Part shown: positions 35,907 through 44,902 of the stretch, in pieces | Layout of the letters: the number at the start of each line of letters is the position of its first letter | Numbering within the stretch: the first letter of the stretch is position 1 | NCBI GenBank assembly: GCA_035995205.1 | Contig: DASYKS010000114.1 | Location: forward strand, 62,001 to 126,000 | Reading direction: 5' to 3' | DNA: 64,000 nt | Origin: DASYKS01 sp035995205 | GTDB lineage: Bacteria > Acidobacteriota > Thermoanaerobaculia > Multivoradales > UBA5704 | Notes under the pieces: generated by a model | Told to the model about the DNA's origin: nothing | The model's database searches: none | Seen by the model: the letters and a program-made list of their open reading frames with translations, nothing else | Position numbers and translations under genes: made by a program

Positions 35907-36980
35907 TCAGAGCGGTGAAAGGGCCCCTTTTTCGACCTGCCAGACATGATCGACCGGCACCGTGAGCCAGGCTTGCGGGCGGCTCGAAGTGGTCAAAATC
36001 TGGGGGGCGGTGGCGAATGTTTTCCAGACCGCGCCCAGGGTTGCCGTGGCCAGCTCGGCGTCGGCGTCGTCGAGGAGCACCAGGGGAGCCCTTCCCGCAT
36101 CGCTCAATACCCTGCCCTGAGCCGCAAGAAGCGCAAGGCCGAGAACTTTGCGCTCTCCCGCGGAGGCGACGCTGCGAATGTCTCGGCCGCCCCAGCTGAT
36201 TTCGATCTCGTCGCGCTGGGAACCGACCAGCGGTCCGCCGCGGCGAAGCTCACGGTCGGCGAGACGACCGAGGCTGCGGAAGATCTCCTCCGCACCCTGC
36301 AGCGCGGACGACGGGGAGGGTCGGTAGTTGATCTCGATTTCCGGCAGCGACAGGTCGAGATCCTCCAAGACCCGGGCCAGCTGCTCGCGAAGAAGCAGAA
36401 AAAATTGATTGCGCAGCTCGGCCAGCTCGCTGATCGCACCGGCGAGCACACCGTTCCACGAGGGAAGCTCCTCGCCGACCGGTCCATCGCCCCGTTGCAG
36501 GATCTCCCGCTTCTGCATCAGCGCCCGCCGAAAACGTTCCAGCGCCTCCAGCGAGGTGGGCCGGAGCCCGAGAATTCCGCGATCGAGCAGGCGTCGTCTG
36601 AACAGAGGTGAGCCGGTGAGGATCTCCGCGTCGCCGGTAGACCAGGAAACCACGGGCAACACCGCGAGATGGTCGGCCAGGCTGGTGGCCTTGTCGTTGA
36701 CCGAACGAAACTTCTTGCCCTCGGCAAAACCGGCGGTCAGCTTCTGCCTGCTTTCGTTTTCTACCTCGCCGGCGATGCGAAATCCTTCGGCGCCGTGCCG
36801 AACGCAGTCGGCGATCTGGCGGGCGCGGAAGCTTCGCGAGGTGGCGAGATAGTAGACGGATTCGAGGACGCTGCTCTTGCCCGCGCCGTTCGGCCCCAGA
36901 AAGAGATGGCTTCCAGGCCCGAGGTCGAGATCGAGATCGGCGAGATTGCGAAAACCCCGGGCTTCCAGGCGAGCTAACAC
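35907..36980 (-). CDS. recF: DNA replication and repair protein RecF
   Basis: A 357-residue SMC-like ATPase that helps load RecA at gaps. Walker A is FLGPNGAGKSSVLE (about residues 29-42), the signature is near VASAGERKVLGLALL and Walker B is PLVLLDDADAEL. It follows dnaN by 18 nt in the dnaA-dnaN-recF-gyrB order that is common at bacterial origins. It ends before a spacer with a run of eight T on the sense strand, which could weakly terminate transcription. Confidence 0.95.
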   Translation of the reverse strand: MLARLEARGFRNLADLDLDLGPGSHLFLGPNGAGKSSVLESVYYLATSRSFRARQIADCVRHGAEGFRIAGEVENESRQKLTAGFAEGKKFRSVNDKATSLADHLAVLPVVSWSTGDAEILTGSPLFRRRLLDRGILGLRPTSLEALERFRRALMQKREILQRGDGPVGEELPSWNGVLAGAISELAELRNQFFLLLREQLARVLEDLDLSLPEIEINYRPSPSSALQGAEEIFRSLGRLADRELRRGGPLVGSQRDEIEISWGGRDIRSVASAGERKVLGLALLAAQGRVLSDAGRAPLVLLDDADAELATATLGAVWKTFATAPQILTTSSRPQAWLTVPVDHVWQVEKGALSPL

Positions 36981-36998
36981 CGGTCGTACGAGCCCGGG

Positions 36999-38093
36999 TC
37001 AGATCCTCATCGGCATGATCACGCAGAGGTACCGGGCATCGGTGCCATCGACGGGATAACCGACACACTGCGTATTCTCGTCCTTGAGGTCAAAACGAAC
37101 CTTCTCCGTCTCGACCGCGGCGAGAAATTGAGCCATGTAGTCCGGGTTGATCCCGACCCTTATCTCCGGACCGCTGTATTCGCAAGCGAGCTCTTCCACC
37201 GCTTCGCCAAGATCCTGATTGACCGCCGAGACGGTCACCTGCCCTTCCTGCATGTCGAGGCGAACCGCCCGGGCGCGGTCGCCGGTCATCAACGCCACCC
37301 TTTTGACCGCGTCTCCCAGGGCTTTACGATCGAAAATCGCGTGTTTGTCGTTGTCGCGCGCGATCACCCGCTCGTAGTCCGGAAACGTTCCTTCGAGGAT
37401 TCTACAGATCAGCTCTCGACGGTTCAGCCCGAACGACAGATGATGCTCGCCCCGGGCAAAAACGATCTTGCCGTCTCCTTCGAAGCGCTGAATCTCTTGC
37501 AGCGCCTTCCTCGGAGCCAACACCGAGTCTTCGCCCGCATCCTCGACCTTCTGTTCCACCAGAGCGAGGCGGTGGCCGTCCGTCGCCACCATTTCGACGC
37601 TATCTCCCTTGAGCTTGATCAGCGCCCCGTTCAGCTGAAATCTCGATTCTTCGGCGGAAACCGCGAAGAACACTTTGGAGATCATCCTCTTGAGATCGCC
37701 GAACGGCAGCTCGATCCGTCGCGTCGCTTCGAGCGTCGGCAGGGTCGGAAAGTCATCCGGCGATAGGCCGTTGATCTTGAACCTCGACCGGCCGGCGCGG
37801 ATCGAGAGGACGCGCGGCTCGTCGAGAACGAGATTCACCTCGTCGCCGGTCAGAGAGCCGACGATCTCGGTAAATTTACGCGCCTGGACGGCGATGCCTC
37901 CGGGCTCTTGAACCTCGGCGTCGCACCAACTGGTGAGCGATACGTCGAGATCGGTCGCGGCCAATGACAACCGGGCTCCCCGGGCCTGGAGGAGGAGGTG
38001 CGAGAGCACCGGGATCGTGGTCTTTTTTTCGGCGATGCCGAGCATCGGCGAGAGCTCGGCCAAGAATTCACTGCGCGAAACACGGATTTGCAT
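36999..38093 (-). CDS. dnaN: DNA polymerase III sliding clamp (beta subunit)
   Basis: A 364-residue beta clamp of three repeated domains: starts MQIRVSRSEFLAEL, has GRSRFKINGLSPDDFP near the domain 1-2 boundary, ATDGHRLALVEQK, and the standard C-terminus YLCVIMPMRI. It forms the dimeric ring that tethers polymerase III. ATG 38093 has AGGAGAA at about 8 nt. It is preceded by the putative origin region. Confidence 0.97.
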   Translation of the reverse strand: MQIRVSRSEFLAELSPMLGIAEKKTTIPVLSHLLLQARGARLSLAATDLDVSLTSWCDAEVQEPGGIAVQARKFTEIVGSLTGDEVNLVLDEPRVLSIRAGRSRFKINGLSPDDFPTLPTLEATRRIELPFGDLKRMISKVFFAVSAEESRFQLNGALIKLKGDSVEMVATDGHRLALVEQKVEDAGEDSVLAPRKALQEIQRFEGDGKIVFARGEHHLSFGLNRRELICRILEGTFPDYERVIARDNDKHAIFDRKALGDAVKRVALMTGDRARAVRLDMQEGQVTVSAVNQDLGEAVEELACEYSGPEIRVGINPDYMAQFLAAVETEKVRFDLKDENTQCVGYPVDGTDARYLCVIMPMRI

Positions 38094-38340
38094 GCGCTTC
38101 TTCTCCTACCAGGTACTAGGAATCATATCTCACAGTAGCCGTACGTAGAAGGCGCTGCGGATCTGCGGATTTTGGCTTTAAGTGCGGCAAGGAAGAGGGT
38201 TGGTGATTAGCCAAACCTGTGGGTTGGTTGTGGATGGGCTGTGAATGTCTGCTGAGGCCAAGAAGCGTGCGCCGGAGCGTCCGCGGCGGATCCGCAGGTT
38301 TATCCGCAGGAGACTCGCAGGCGGATGGAGCCCTGGGGGG
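38094..38340. other. oriC: Candidate oriC in the dnaA-dnaN spacer, with dnaN promoter
   Basis: This 247-bp spacer holds four copies of the 7-mer ATCCGCA or its complement: TGCGGATCT 38156-38164, TGCGGATTT 38164-38172, GGATCCGCA 38288-38296 and TTATCCGCA 38300-38308. The last has one mismatch to TTATCCACA. TGTGGATGG at 38229-38237 is a further weak box. Near dnaN there is a minus-strand TATGAT (38127-38122) that fits a dnaN -10 element. Position between dnaA and dnaN, the usual oriC site in many bacteria, and box clustering support the call; an AT-rich unwinding element is not obvious. Confidence 0.65.
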
Positions 38341-39669
38341 TCAGGAAAGACCGCGCTCGAGGTTCTGCAGGACGCGGTCGAAGTCGCTATCGTCTTGGCG
38401 CAGTTGTTGAATTTTGTCGACCGAATACATGACCGTGGAGTGGTGCTTGTCGTTGAATTGTTTTCCGATCTCGGGATACGACAGATCGGTGAGGCGCTTA
38501 CAGAGGTACATGGCGACCTGGCGGGGAAAAGAAATCTGCTTCGAGTTATTTTTGCTCTTGATCTCCACCACTTTAAGGCCGTAATGGCGGGCGACGCTCT
38601 TGGTGATTTCGGCGGCAGTGGGTTTACGCCCTTCGTGAGGCAAAATGTCTCGCAGGGTTTCGCGAGCCAACTCCAGGGAGAGCGGTTTACCGGTCAGAGA
38701 CGAGAAGGCGATGACCCGGTTCAACATGCCCTCGAGCTCGCGGATGTTCGATTTGACCTGCTGCGCGACGAATTCGGCGACCTCGTTGGGTAGATCGACA
38801 CCCTCGAAGTCGGCCTTTTTTCGCAGGATGGCGACCTTGGTCTCCAAATCAGGCGGCTGGATGTCGGCGATCAGGCCCCACTGGAACCGGCTGCGCAGCC
38901 GCTCTTCGAGAGTGGGAATGTCCTTCGGCGAGGAATCCGAGGAGAGGATGATCTGTTTTTGGCTCGTGTATAGAGTATTGAAGGTGTGAAAAAACTCTTC
39001 CTGGGTCCGCTCCTTGTTGGCGATGAACTGGACGTCGTCAATCAATAAGGCGTCGATGGTCCGGTAGCGCTCGCGAAACGCCGGCATCCGGTCGAAACGG
39101 ATCGAGTTGATCAGCTCGTTGACGAACTGCTCCGCCGGTAGATAGAGGACCCGTAGGTGGGGATGCAGGGCGAGAATTTGATGGCCGACGGCGTGGAGCA
39201 GATGGGTCTTGCCGAGGCCGACCCCGCCATAAAGAAACAATGGGTTGTAGTTGGACGAGGGCCGGTCGGCGACCGCGCGTGCCGCGGCATGGGCGAACTG
39301 GTTCGAGTTTCCGACCACGAAGTTCGCGAACAGGTACTTTGGGTTGAACGCGAGGGAGGGCTCCAAGGGTACCGCGCTCGAAGGTGCGGCGGCAGGAAAG
39401 ACCGGAGGCGAGACGCTCGTATTGCCCTCGTCGAGCACGAAGAGGATTTCCAAGCCCGAAGAGCTCAAGGCGGCGAGGGCGCGGTCAATCGCCGGGCGGT
39501 AGCTCTCTTCGAGGGTCGAGAGGAAGCGCTCGTTCGGAGCGAGGAGAACCAGCCTCCGGTCGCCATCCAAGCGTGCTCGGAGCGGGCGAAACCAGGTTTC
39601 GTACTCTTCCGCCGCCAGCTGTTGCTGGAGCTTCTTTTGCAGTTGAGACCAGAGGGTGTTTGATGCCAT
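38341..39669 (-). CDS. dnaA: Chromosomal replication initiator DnaA
   Basis: A 442-residue initiator. Domain I is at the N-terminus (LWSQLQKKLQQQL), domain II is a short Pro/Ala linker, domain III has Walker A YGGVGLGKTHLL and Walker B LLIDDVQF, and domain IV ends in the helix-turn-helix. The DNA-contact loop reads FNDKHHSTVMYS instead of the FGGRDHTTV common elsewhere, which may fit a shifted box such as ATCCGCA in this genome. ATG 39669 lies 286 nt from the divergent mutY. Confidence 0.97.
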   Translation of the reverse strand: MASNTLWSQLQKKLQQQLAAEEYETWFRPLRARLDGDRRLVLLAPNERFLSTLEESYRPAIDRALAALSSSGLEILFVLDEGNTSVSPPVFPAAAPSSAVPLEPSLAFNPKYLFANFVVGNSNQFAHAAARAVADRPSSNYNPLFLYGGVGLGKTHLLHAVGHQILALHPHLRVLYLPAEQFVNELINSIRFDRMPAFRERYRTIDALLIDDVQFIANKERTQEEFFHTFNTLYTSQKQIILSSDSSPKDIPTLEERLRSRFQWGLIADIQPPDLETKVAILRKKADFEGVDLPNEVAEFVAQQVKSNIRELEGMLNRVIAFSSLTGKPLSLELARETLRDILPHEGRKPTAAEITKSVARHYGLKVVEIKSKNNSKQISFPRQVAMYLCKRLTDLSYPEIGKQFNDKHHSTVMYSVDKIQQLRQDDSDFDRVLQNLERGLS

Positions 39670-39700
39670 CAGGCTAGGGAGAAGTCAAAATGAGAATACG

Positions 39701-39720
39701 ATATCCGCAGTTTTTCCACA
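39701..39720. promoter_or_regulatory. Two DnaA-box-like sites upstream of dnaA
   Basis: ATATCCGCA (39701-39709) and TTTTCCACA (39712-39720) lie 32-51 nt before the dnaA start, each with one mismatch to TTATCCGCA or TTATCCACA. They are placed to allow DnaA autoregulation. The rest of the 39670-39955 spacer shows only GC-rich sequence and a GACAAT hexamer (39941-39946) 9 nt before mutY. Confidence 0.5.
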
Positions 39721-39955
39721 GCCTGAGGAAAACCAGAGGGAAAGAGTGACCAGCTGCGAGGCGGTGTGGCCTGCAAGTTCTTTTCGAGGGTAACAGGATC
39801 GCCCGGACCCCCGCAAGGCCCTCCGTGGTCGAGATAGGTTGAGACGGGTCGAGACCGTTAAGACCCCGGTCGCGGCGAGATCTATCCGTGGAAAAACGCG
39901 AGGATGAGGGGAAGAAAGGACCACCCGTCGTCTTTTCAGGGACAATCGGCGCGCG

Positions 39956-41038
39956 ATGCCCTCGAACAACGCAAAAAAGGAGACCGAGGCCGGGCGGCTC
40001 TTGAGTTGGTTCGACCGGCACCGGCGCGATCTTCCCTGGCGACGGGATCGCGATCCCTATCGGGTCTGGTTGTCCGAGATCATGCTGCAACAGACGCGGG
40101 TGGAGACCGTGATCCCTTTCTACCAGGCGTTCTTGGAGCGCTTTCCCACGGTCGAGCACTTGGCCGATGCCCCGATCGATGCCGTGCTCGCGGCATGGTC
40201 GGGCCTCGGTTACTACCGCCGAGCGCGGCAACTCCAAGCGGCGGCGCAGAAGGTGGCGGCTGGAGGGATGTTTCCCCGGACCGTCTCAGGTCTGCTCGAT
40301 CTGCCCGGAATCGGCCCCTACACCGCGGCGGCGATCGCGAGCATCTGCTTCGGCGTCGCCGTACCGGTTTTGGACGGCAACGTCGAACGGGTGCTTGCGC
40401 GGAGACTGGCGGAGGACGGAGACGTCAAGAGCGCCTCGGTTCGTCGCAGGTTGATGGGTGCGGCAACGGAGCTGCTCGATCCGGTTCGGGCCGGCGACTC
40501 GAACCAGGCGATGATGGAATTGGGCGCCACGATCTGCGTCCCGAAGCGCCCGCGCTGCCTTCTCTGCCCTTTGGCCGGCGGCTGTAAGGCGCTGGCGATG
40601 GGCGCGACGGAGAAGTATCCCAAGGCTCGTTCGGAGCGCAGGAGCGAGGAGATTTCGCTCGTGGCCGTCCTGGTGGAGGACGAAGAGGACGGGCATCGCC
40701 GAACCCTGCTGTTTCGGCGACCGGATGACAGCTCCTTGTTGGCCGGTCTTTGGGAGGTGCCCTGGGTCGATGCCGCGCCGAAGTTGGCGGCCGCGGAGCT
40801 CAAGAGGCGTTACGGCGGGAGCTGGCGCTTGGGCGACCAGATCGGCACGGCCCGACACGGCATCACCTATCGGGATCTGAGGGTAGCGATCCACCTCGGC
40901 GAAGTCGGTGAGGGAGGGGAGGTGCGGGAAGGACCGGAGGCGGGCTGGTTCACCACCGAGGAGATCGCCGGTCTGGCGGCTTCTTCTTTGGTGGGAAAGA
41001 TTCTCAGTGCCCGCCACCGGAGCCGCCCGCCAAAATGA
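39956..41038 (+). CDS. mutY: A/G-specific adenine DNA glycosylase
   Basis: A 360-residue base-excision repair enzyme that removes A opposite 8-oxoG. Glu41 in SEIMLQQTRV and Asp140 in VLDGNVERVL are the catalytic residues; GIGPYTAAA is the helix-hairpin-helix; Cys194, Cys201, Cys204 and Cys210 (C-x6-C-x2-C-x5-C) bind the 4Fe-4S cluster. The C-terminal NUDIX-like domain (about 230-350) reads 8-oxoG. Start ATG 39956 has no ribosome binding site. Its 3' end overlaps the convergent cNMP gene by 35 nt. Confidence 0.95.
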   Translation: MPSNNAKKETEAGRLLSWFDRHRRDLPWRRDRDPYRVWLSEIMLQQTRVETVIPFYQAFLERFPTVEHLADAPIDAVLAAWSGLGYYRRARQLQAAAQKVAAGGMFPRTVSGLLDLPGIGPYTAAAIASICFGVAVPVLDGNVERVLARRLAEDGDVKSASVRRRLMGAATELLDPVRAGDSNQAMMELGATICVPKRPRCLLCPLAGGCKALAMGATEKYPKARSERRSEEISLVAVLVEDEEDGHRRTLLFRRPDDSSLLAGLWEVPWVDAAPKLAAAELKRRYGGSWRLGDQIGTARHGITYRDLRVAIHLGEVGEGGEVREGPEAGWFTTEEIAGLAASSLVGKILSARHRSRPPK

Positions 41039-41990
41039 ACCAGCCGATGATCTTGTCGTCGATCTCGCGCAGGCGTGATGCCGCGAGGTTGCAGAGGATC
41101 TTCAGCAGGTTGAGCGAGGAGATCTTCTGGATGTCGAGCAGCCCTTCCAGGACCTCGCGAGAGATGGCGAGCACCACGGCTTCCTGCTCGTGCGCTTTGG
41201 CGTCCGCCGAACGAGGTTGATGGTCGATCAGCGCCATCTCGCCGAAATAGTCGCCACGCTCCAGGAACGCGAGCGCCTCTTCGCCCGCGCCCGGGATGTA
41301 TTTGCTGATCATGATCCGGCCTTCGAGCACCACGTACATCGAGTCGCCGGCCTCGCCTTCGCGGAACAAGACCTGGTTTCCCGCGAGCTTCTTTTCCTTC
41401 GACAGGGTGGTGAGGAAGTTGATCTCCAGGTTGGAGAGCTTCTGCTCTTGGAAGAGTCGCCGCTTCGAGGCGAGGTCGACGCGAAAGTCCCCGACCGCCG
41501 CGGCACCGACCGCCGCCGGGGCCGCCACCGGCGTACCGGAGCTCGAAAAGAAGTGGGTGAGCTTCTCGTTGGTGTCGCGAAGCTTTTGCGACAGGCTTTT
41601 CCAGAACGCCCAGTAGAGCGAGAGCCTGAGCTTCGCGTCTTCCTCCAGAGCGGCGGCGAGAGCCTCCGGCTGGAAGGCCAGAAGGGCGGTTTCGGCGGTC
41701 GCCGTGGCGCTGCCCGACCGGGCCAGGCCGTCGACGAAGCTGGTTTCGCCGAACAGCTCCCCCGGACCGAGCCGCGCGAGCTCGAAGCGGCCATAGGGAG
41801 TGTTTCGTTCGATCAGAACCTCGCCGGTTTCGATCAGATAGGCGCCGAGCGACGGCTCCCCCTCTTTGAGCACCGCGGCACCGGCATCGAACCGGAGACG
41901 GTCGACATGCTCGGCGAGATGCTCCAGCTGGGGATCGCTGAAGTGGGAGAACACCTCCCAGCGACGGAGAAGTAGAGGCGAGAGCGACAC
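41004..41990 (-). CDS. Protein with two cyclic-nucleotide-binding domains
   Basis: A 328-residue protein with two CNB (Crp-type) domains: residues about 15-125 (GELFGETSFVDGLARSGSA) and about 195-310 (GDYFGEMALIDHQPRSADA), each with the phosphate-binding cassette. A short linker with SSSGTPVAAPAA joins them. No DNA-binding or catalytic domain follows, unlike Crp, so it may regulate a partner or scaffold. The second cassette conserves the Glu and Arg (FGEMALIDHQPRSA) used by cAMP/cGMP binders. Confidence 0.85.
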   Translation of the reverse strand: MSLSPLLLRRWEVFSHFSDPQLEHLAEHVDRLRFDAGAAVLKEGEPSLGAYLIETGEVLIERNTPYGRFELARLGPGELFGETSFVDGLARSGSATATAETALLAFQPEALAAALEEDAKLRLSLYWAFWKSLSQKLRDTNEKLTHFFSSSGTPVAAPAAVGAAAVGDFRVDLASKRRLFQEQKLSNLEINFLTTLSKEKKLAGNQVLFREGEAGDSMYVVLEGRIMISKYIPGAGEEALAFLERGDYFGEMALIDHQPRSADAKAHEQEAVVLAISREVLEGLLDIQKISSLNLLKILCNLAASRLREIDDKIIGWFILAGGSGGGH

Positions 41991-42069
41991 GAGGAGTGAA
42001 GTTTAGCCCAAGGAGATCCGATTACCGGTAGTACGGCGACACTTTTCGTCGGAGTCGAAGTTTCGAGAA

Positions 42070-42639
42070 TCAGAGCAGCTGGAGTTGGGTCGGGCGAAGG
42101 CGCGCCCAAACTTCTCGCTCCACGGCTTCGAGCCACCCTTCCCGGTGTTGAGGATCGAGACGCAAGGCGAACAAACGCCGAGCGGTGAGCTCGCGGTCGA
42201 GACGCTGGTCGACCGCGGTCTGGAAACCCGGGTTGGGAGAACGGATGCCGTCGGGGGAGGGCGAGGCGACGATCGGCACCTGGACCAGCAGGTCGTAGCC
42301 GGCCATCCAGGCGTCGATCAGCGGCTCGAGCCGATCCTGGCGCCCGGCGGCCAGCAGCAGATAGACGTAGTTGTCGAGCACGCTCCGGTCGCAGATAACC
42401 ACCGGATAGCGCGACTCGGCGCTGATCTCTTCGGCGATCTGCGAATGGAGGATCCAGCTCTGGGCTGCGACCGAGGTCTCCTCGTTGATCGGCAACGGGC
42501 AGCGGCGGGCGACCTCATGCACCACCTCGACCGAGAGGTCGCGGGCCTTGAGCAGCGCGGCGAGGCCGAAGCAGAGAGTCGTTTTACCGACCCCGTGGGT
42601 GCCGATGAAGGCGATTTTGAACCGCGGCGCGCCGGTCAA
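42070..42639 (-). CDS. P-loop AAA_28-type ATPase/kinase-like protein
   Basis: A 189-residue P-loop NTPase: Walker A GTHGVGKTTLC (about residues 13-23), EVVHEVARRCP, a middle ICDRSVLDNYVY and the C-terminal LQ-rich end. It resembles the NadR C-terminal kinase and AAA_28 family. The start is TTG 42639, with GGAGGAG about 8 nt upstream and a 4-nt TTGA overlap with the aminotransferase stop, so it is translationally coupled to that gene. Substrate unknown. Confidence 0.75.
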   Translation of the reverse strand: MTGAPRFKIAFIGTHGVGKTTLCFGLAALLKARDLSVEVVHEVARRCPLPINEETSVAAQSWILHSQIAEEISAESRYPVVICDRSVLDNYVYLLLAAGRQDRLEPLIDAWMAGYDLLVQVPIVASPSPDGIRSPNPGFQTAVDQRLDRELTARRLFALRLDPQHREGWLEAVEREVWARLRPTQLQLL

Positions 42640-43973
42640 AGGTCTTTCTCCTCCGGCGAAATCGATGCGAGGACGGATTCGAGGATATCGATCGCGAGAG
42701 CGAGCTGGGACGAAGAGATCGTCAAAGGGGGCGCGATCTGCGCGACGGTGCCTTCGGGTCCCCCCGCGAGAAGCAGGACGCCGCGCGCGAGCGCCCCGGC
42801 GACCAGCCGCTTCGCGGCGATCGGAGTCCGAAGCTCGACACCCCAAAGGAGGCCGCGACCGCGAATCTCCCGGACGACGGAAAAGCGCTCCGGCCAGGAG
42901 GAAAGGCGTGGCGAAAGGGCTTCACCGAGCCTAAGCGCCCGCTCCGGAAGGCGCTCCGCGTCCAGAACGTCGAGCGTCGCGAGGGCCGCGGCGCACGCCA
43001 AGGGGTGGGCGACGAAGGTCGCCGTGTGCAGCGCCTCTCCGGGAGTCCGCCAGACCGCGAAAAGTTGGCTCCGTCCAAGCACCGCCGCGATCGGCAGACC
43101 GCCGCCGAGCGCTTTGCCGCAACAGAGGAGATCGGGACGGACTCCCTCGGCCTCGACCGCGAACCGGTAGCCGGTGCGGCCGAAACCGGTGAAGATCTCG
43201 TCGGCGATCAGCAGGGTGCCGGCCTTTTGGGCGAGATCCGCGAGATCCGCGAGCCAGCCGGGAGGAGGCAGTAGCGCGCCTTCGCGGCCGACGATCGGCT
43301 CGAAGATCACGGCGCCGACGTCACGGCGTTCGAGGCGGGCGGCGAGGGCGTCGAGCGGTCCGCCGAACACGAAGCGCTCGACATGGGCGTGAAGGTGGGA
43401 GGAAAACGGTGCCCGAAACTCCGGGCGCGATGTCACGACGAGCGCTCCGAGAGAGACTCCGTGATAACCGGGATCGAAGGCGACGACGGCCGGCTTGCCG
43501 GTCGCGGCCAGCGCGGTCTTGAGCGCGATCTCGACCGCCTCCGCTCCCGAGACCGCGAAGAAGACCTGAACCTCGTCCCCTTCGGAAGCGACCGGAGCCA
43601 ACTCGGCGAGGCGGCGGGCAAGCTCGAGCCGAGCGGGATGCGCCGCGACGTCGCCCAGGGCATGGAGCAGGCGCGCCGCTTGATCGGCGACCGCGGCGAC
43701 GACCTCCGGCCGGCGATGGCCGATCGAGGCCACGCCGAAGCCGGCGGTCAGATCGACGAATAGATTGCCATCGACGTCGAGGACGTTCGCTCCGAGCGCT
43801 TCTTGCCAAACCAGGGAGGGCTCGCCGCCGACGACGGTCGAGATCCCGGGCGCGACATGCCGATCGAGGCCGAGGGAGAGCGCGCGGGACCGGGGACCGG
43901 GAGGAGGCACCACGATTGCGGGCGGCAGGTCTCCCCGTAAGAGCTTCGGAGGGCTCTGCCGGGGCGGAGGCAT
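42636..43973 (-). CDS. Class III PLP-dependent aminotransferase
   Basis: A 445-residue fold-type I aminotransferase. Lys287 in CCGKALGGGLP binds PLP, Asp258 in LLIADEIFTGFGRTG contacts the pyridine nitrogen, and VSGAEAVEIALKTA binds the phosphate. Class III members act on the omega-amino group of substrates such as ornithine, 4-aminobutyrate or diamines; the substrate is not clear here. It is followed directly by a P-loop ATPase with overlapping start, an unusual pairing. It lies 4 nt downstream of recR. Confidence 0.85.
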   Translation of the reverse strand: MPPPRQSPPKLLRGDLPPAIVVPPPGPRSRALSLGLDRHVAPGISTVVGGEPSLVWQEALGANVLDVDGNLFVDLTAGFGVASIGHRRPEVVAAVADQAARLLHALGDVAAHPARLELARRLAELAPVASEGDEVQVFFAVSGAEAVEIALKTALAATGKPAVVAFDPGYHGVSLGALVVTSRPEFRAPFSSHLHAHVERFVFGGPLDALAARLERRDVGAVIFEPIVGREGALLPPPGWLADLADLAQKAGTLLIADEIFTGFGRTGYRFAVEAEGVRPDLLCCGKALGGGLPIAAVLGRSQLFAVWRTPGEALHTATFVAHPLACAAALATLDVLDAERLPERALRLGEALSPRLSSWPERFSVVREIRGRGLLWGVELRTPIAAKRLVAGALARGVLLLAGGPEGTVAQIAPPLTISSSQLALAIDILESVLASISPEEKDL

Positions 43974-43977
43974 CGCG

Positions 43978-44562
43978 CTAGATTGCCCGGCGGCCGGAAA
44001 GCGAGCGGGCGAGCGTTACCTGGTCCGTGTATTCGATGTCGCCGCCGATCGGCATGCCGAACGCCAGGCGGGTCACCAGGACGCCGCGGCTCTTGAGCAG
44101 CCGGGCGAGGTAGAGGGCCGTCGCCTCGCCTTCGACGTTCGGGTTGGTCGCGACGATCACCTCTTCGATTCCCTCCAGGCGGTCGAGGAGACCGGCGATC
44201 GATAGCCGGTCGGGACCGATTCCCCGGTGAGGCGAGAGCGCGCCCAGCAGCACGTGGTACAAGCCGCGAAATTCTCCGGTCCGCTCCACGGGCGCGATGT
44301 TGAACGGCTCTTCGACGACGCAGATCCGCGCCCGGTCGCGCCCGAGATCGGTACAAATCGCGCAGGGCTCGACGGCGGTGATCGAGTTACACAGCGAGCA
44401 GTGGAACAGCCGCTCCTTGACCTCGACGATCGCCCGGGCGAGAGCCTCCGCCTCCGGCTTCGGCACCTTGAGGAGATGGTGGGCGAGCCGGGTGGCCGTC
44501 TTCGGACCGATCGAAGGCAGGCGGGAGAGCTCGCCGACGAGACGGGCAAGGGGGTCGGACAT
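43978..44562 (-). CDS. recR: Recombination mediator RecR
   Basis: A 194-residue toroidal DNA-binding protein of the RecFOR pathway: N-terminal helix-hairpin-helix (LSRLPSIGPKTATRLAHHLL), a four-Cys zinc finger (FHCSLCNSIT then CAIC), and a TOPRIM domain with CVVEEPF, VIVATNPNVEGEATALYL. It sits in the ordered set dnaX-ybaB-recR, separated from ybaB by 21 nt. Confidence 0.95.
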   Translation of the reverse strand: MSDPLARLVGELSRLPSIGPKTATRLAHHLLKVPKPEAEALARAIVEVKERLFHCSLCNSITAVEPCAICTDLGRDRARICVVEEPFNIAPVERTGEFRGLYHVLLGALSPHRGIGPDRLSIAGLLDRLEGIEEVIVATNPNVEGEATALYLARLLKSRGVLVTRLAFGMPIGGDIEYTDQVTLARSLSGRRAI

Positions 44563-44583
44563 CGGGCTCCGGAACGACGAAAG

Positions 44584-44880
44584 CTAGAACAGGCCGGGAA
44601 GGCTCGAAGCCATGGAGCCGACCTTGGCCTGCATCGTCTCCTCGATCTTGCGGCCGGCTTCGTTGACCGCGGCGACGATCAGGTCTTCGAGCACGGAGGG
44701 ATCTTCCGGATCGAGCACTTCCGGGTCGATCTTGGCCGAGACGAGCTGCTTGTGGCCGTTCATCACCAGGGTCACCATGCCGCCGCCGACGCTCGACTCG
44801 ACCGTCGTCTCGCCGAGCTCGCGCTGCAGGCGTTCCTGCATCTCCTGGGCTTGTTTCATCAGTTGGCGCATGCTGCTCAT
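44584..44880 (-). CDS. ybaB: YbaB/EbfC nucleoid-associated protein
   Basis: A 98-residue DNA-binding protein: MRQLMKQAQEMQERLQREL coiled-coil-like start, GGGMVTLVMNGHKQLVSAKI strands and DPEVLDPEDPSVLEDLIVAA, all typical. It binds DNA as a dimer and in many bacteria is encoded between dnaX and recR, as here. Confidence 0.95.
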   Translation of the reverse strand: MSSMRQLMKQAQEMQERLQRELGETTVESSVGGGMVTLVMNGHKQLVSAKIDPEVLDPEDPSVLEDLIVAAVNEAGRKIEETMQAKVGSMASSLPGLF

Positions 44881-44902
44881 CGTGAATGCTCCTCCCTGGT
44901 GC

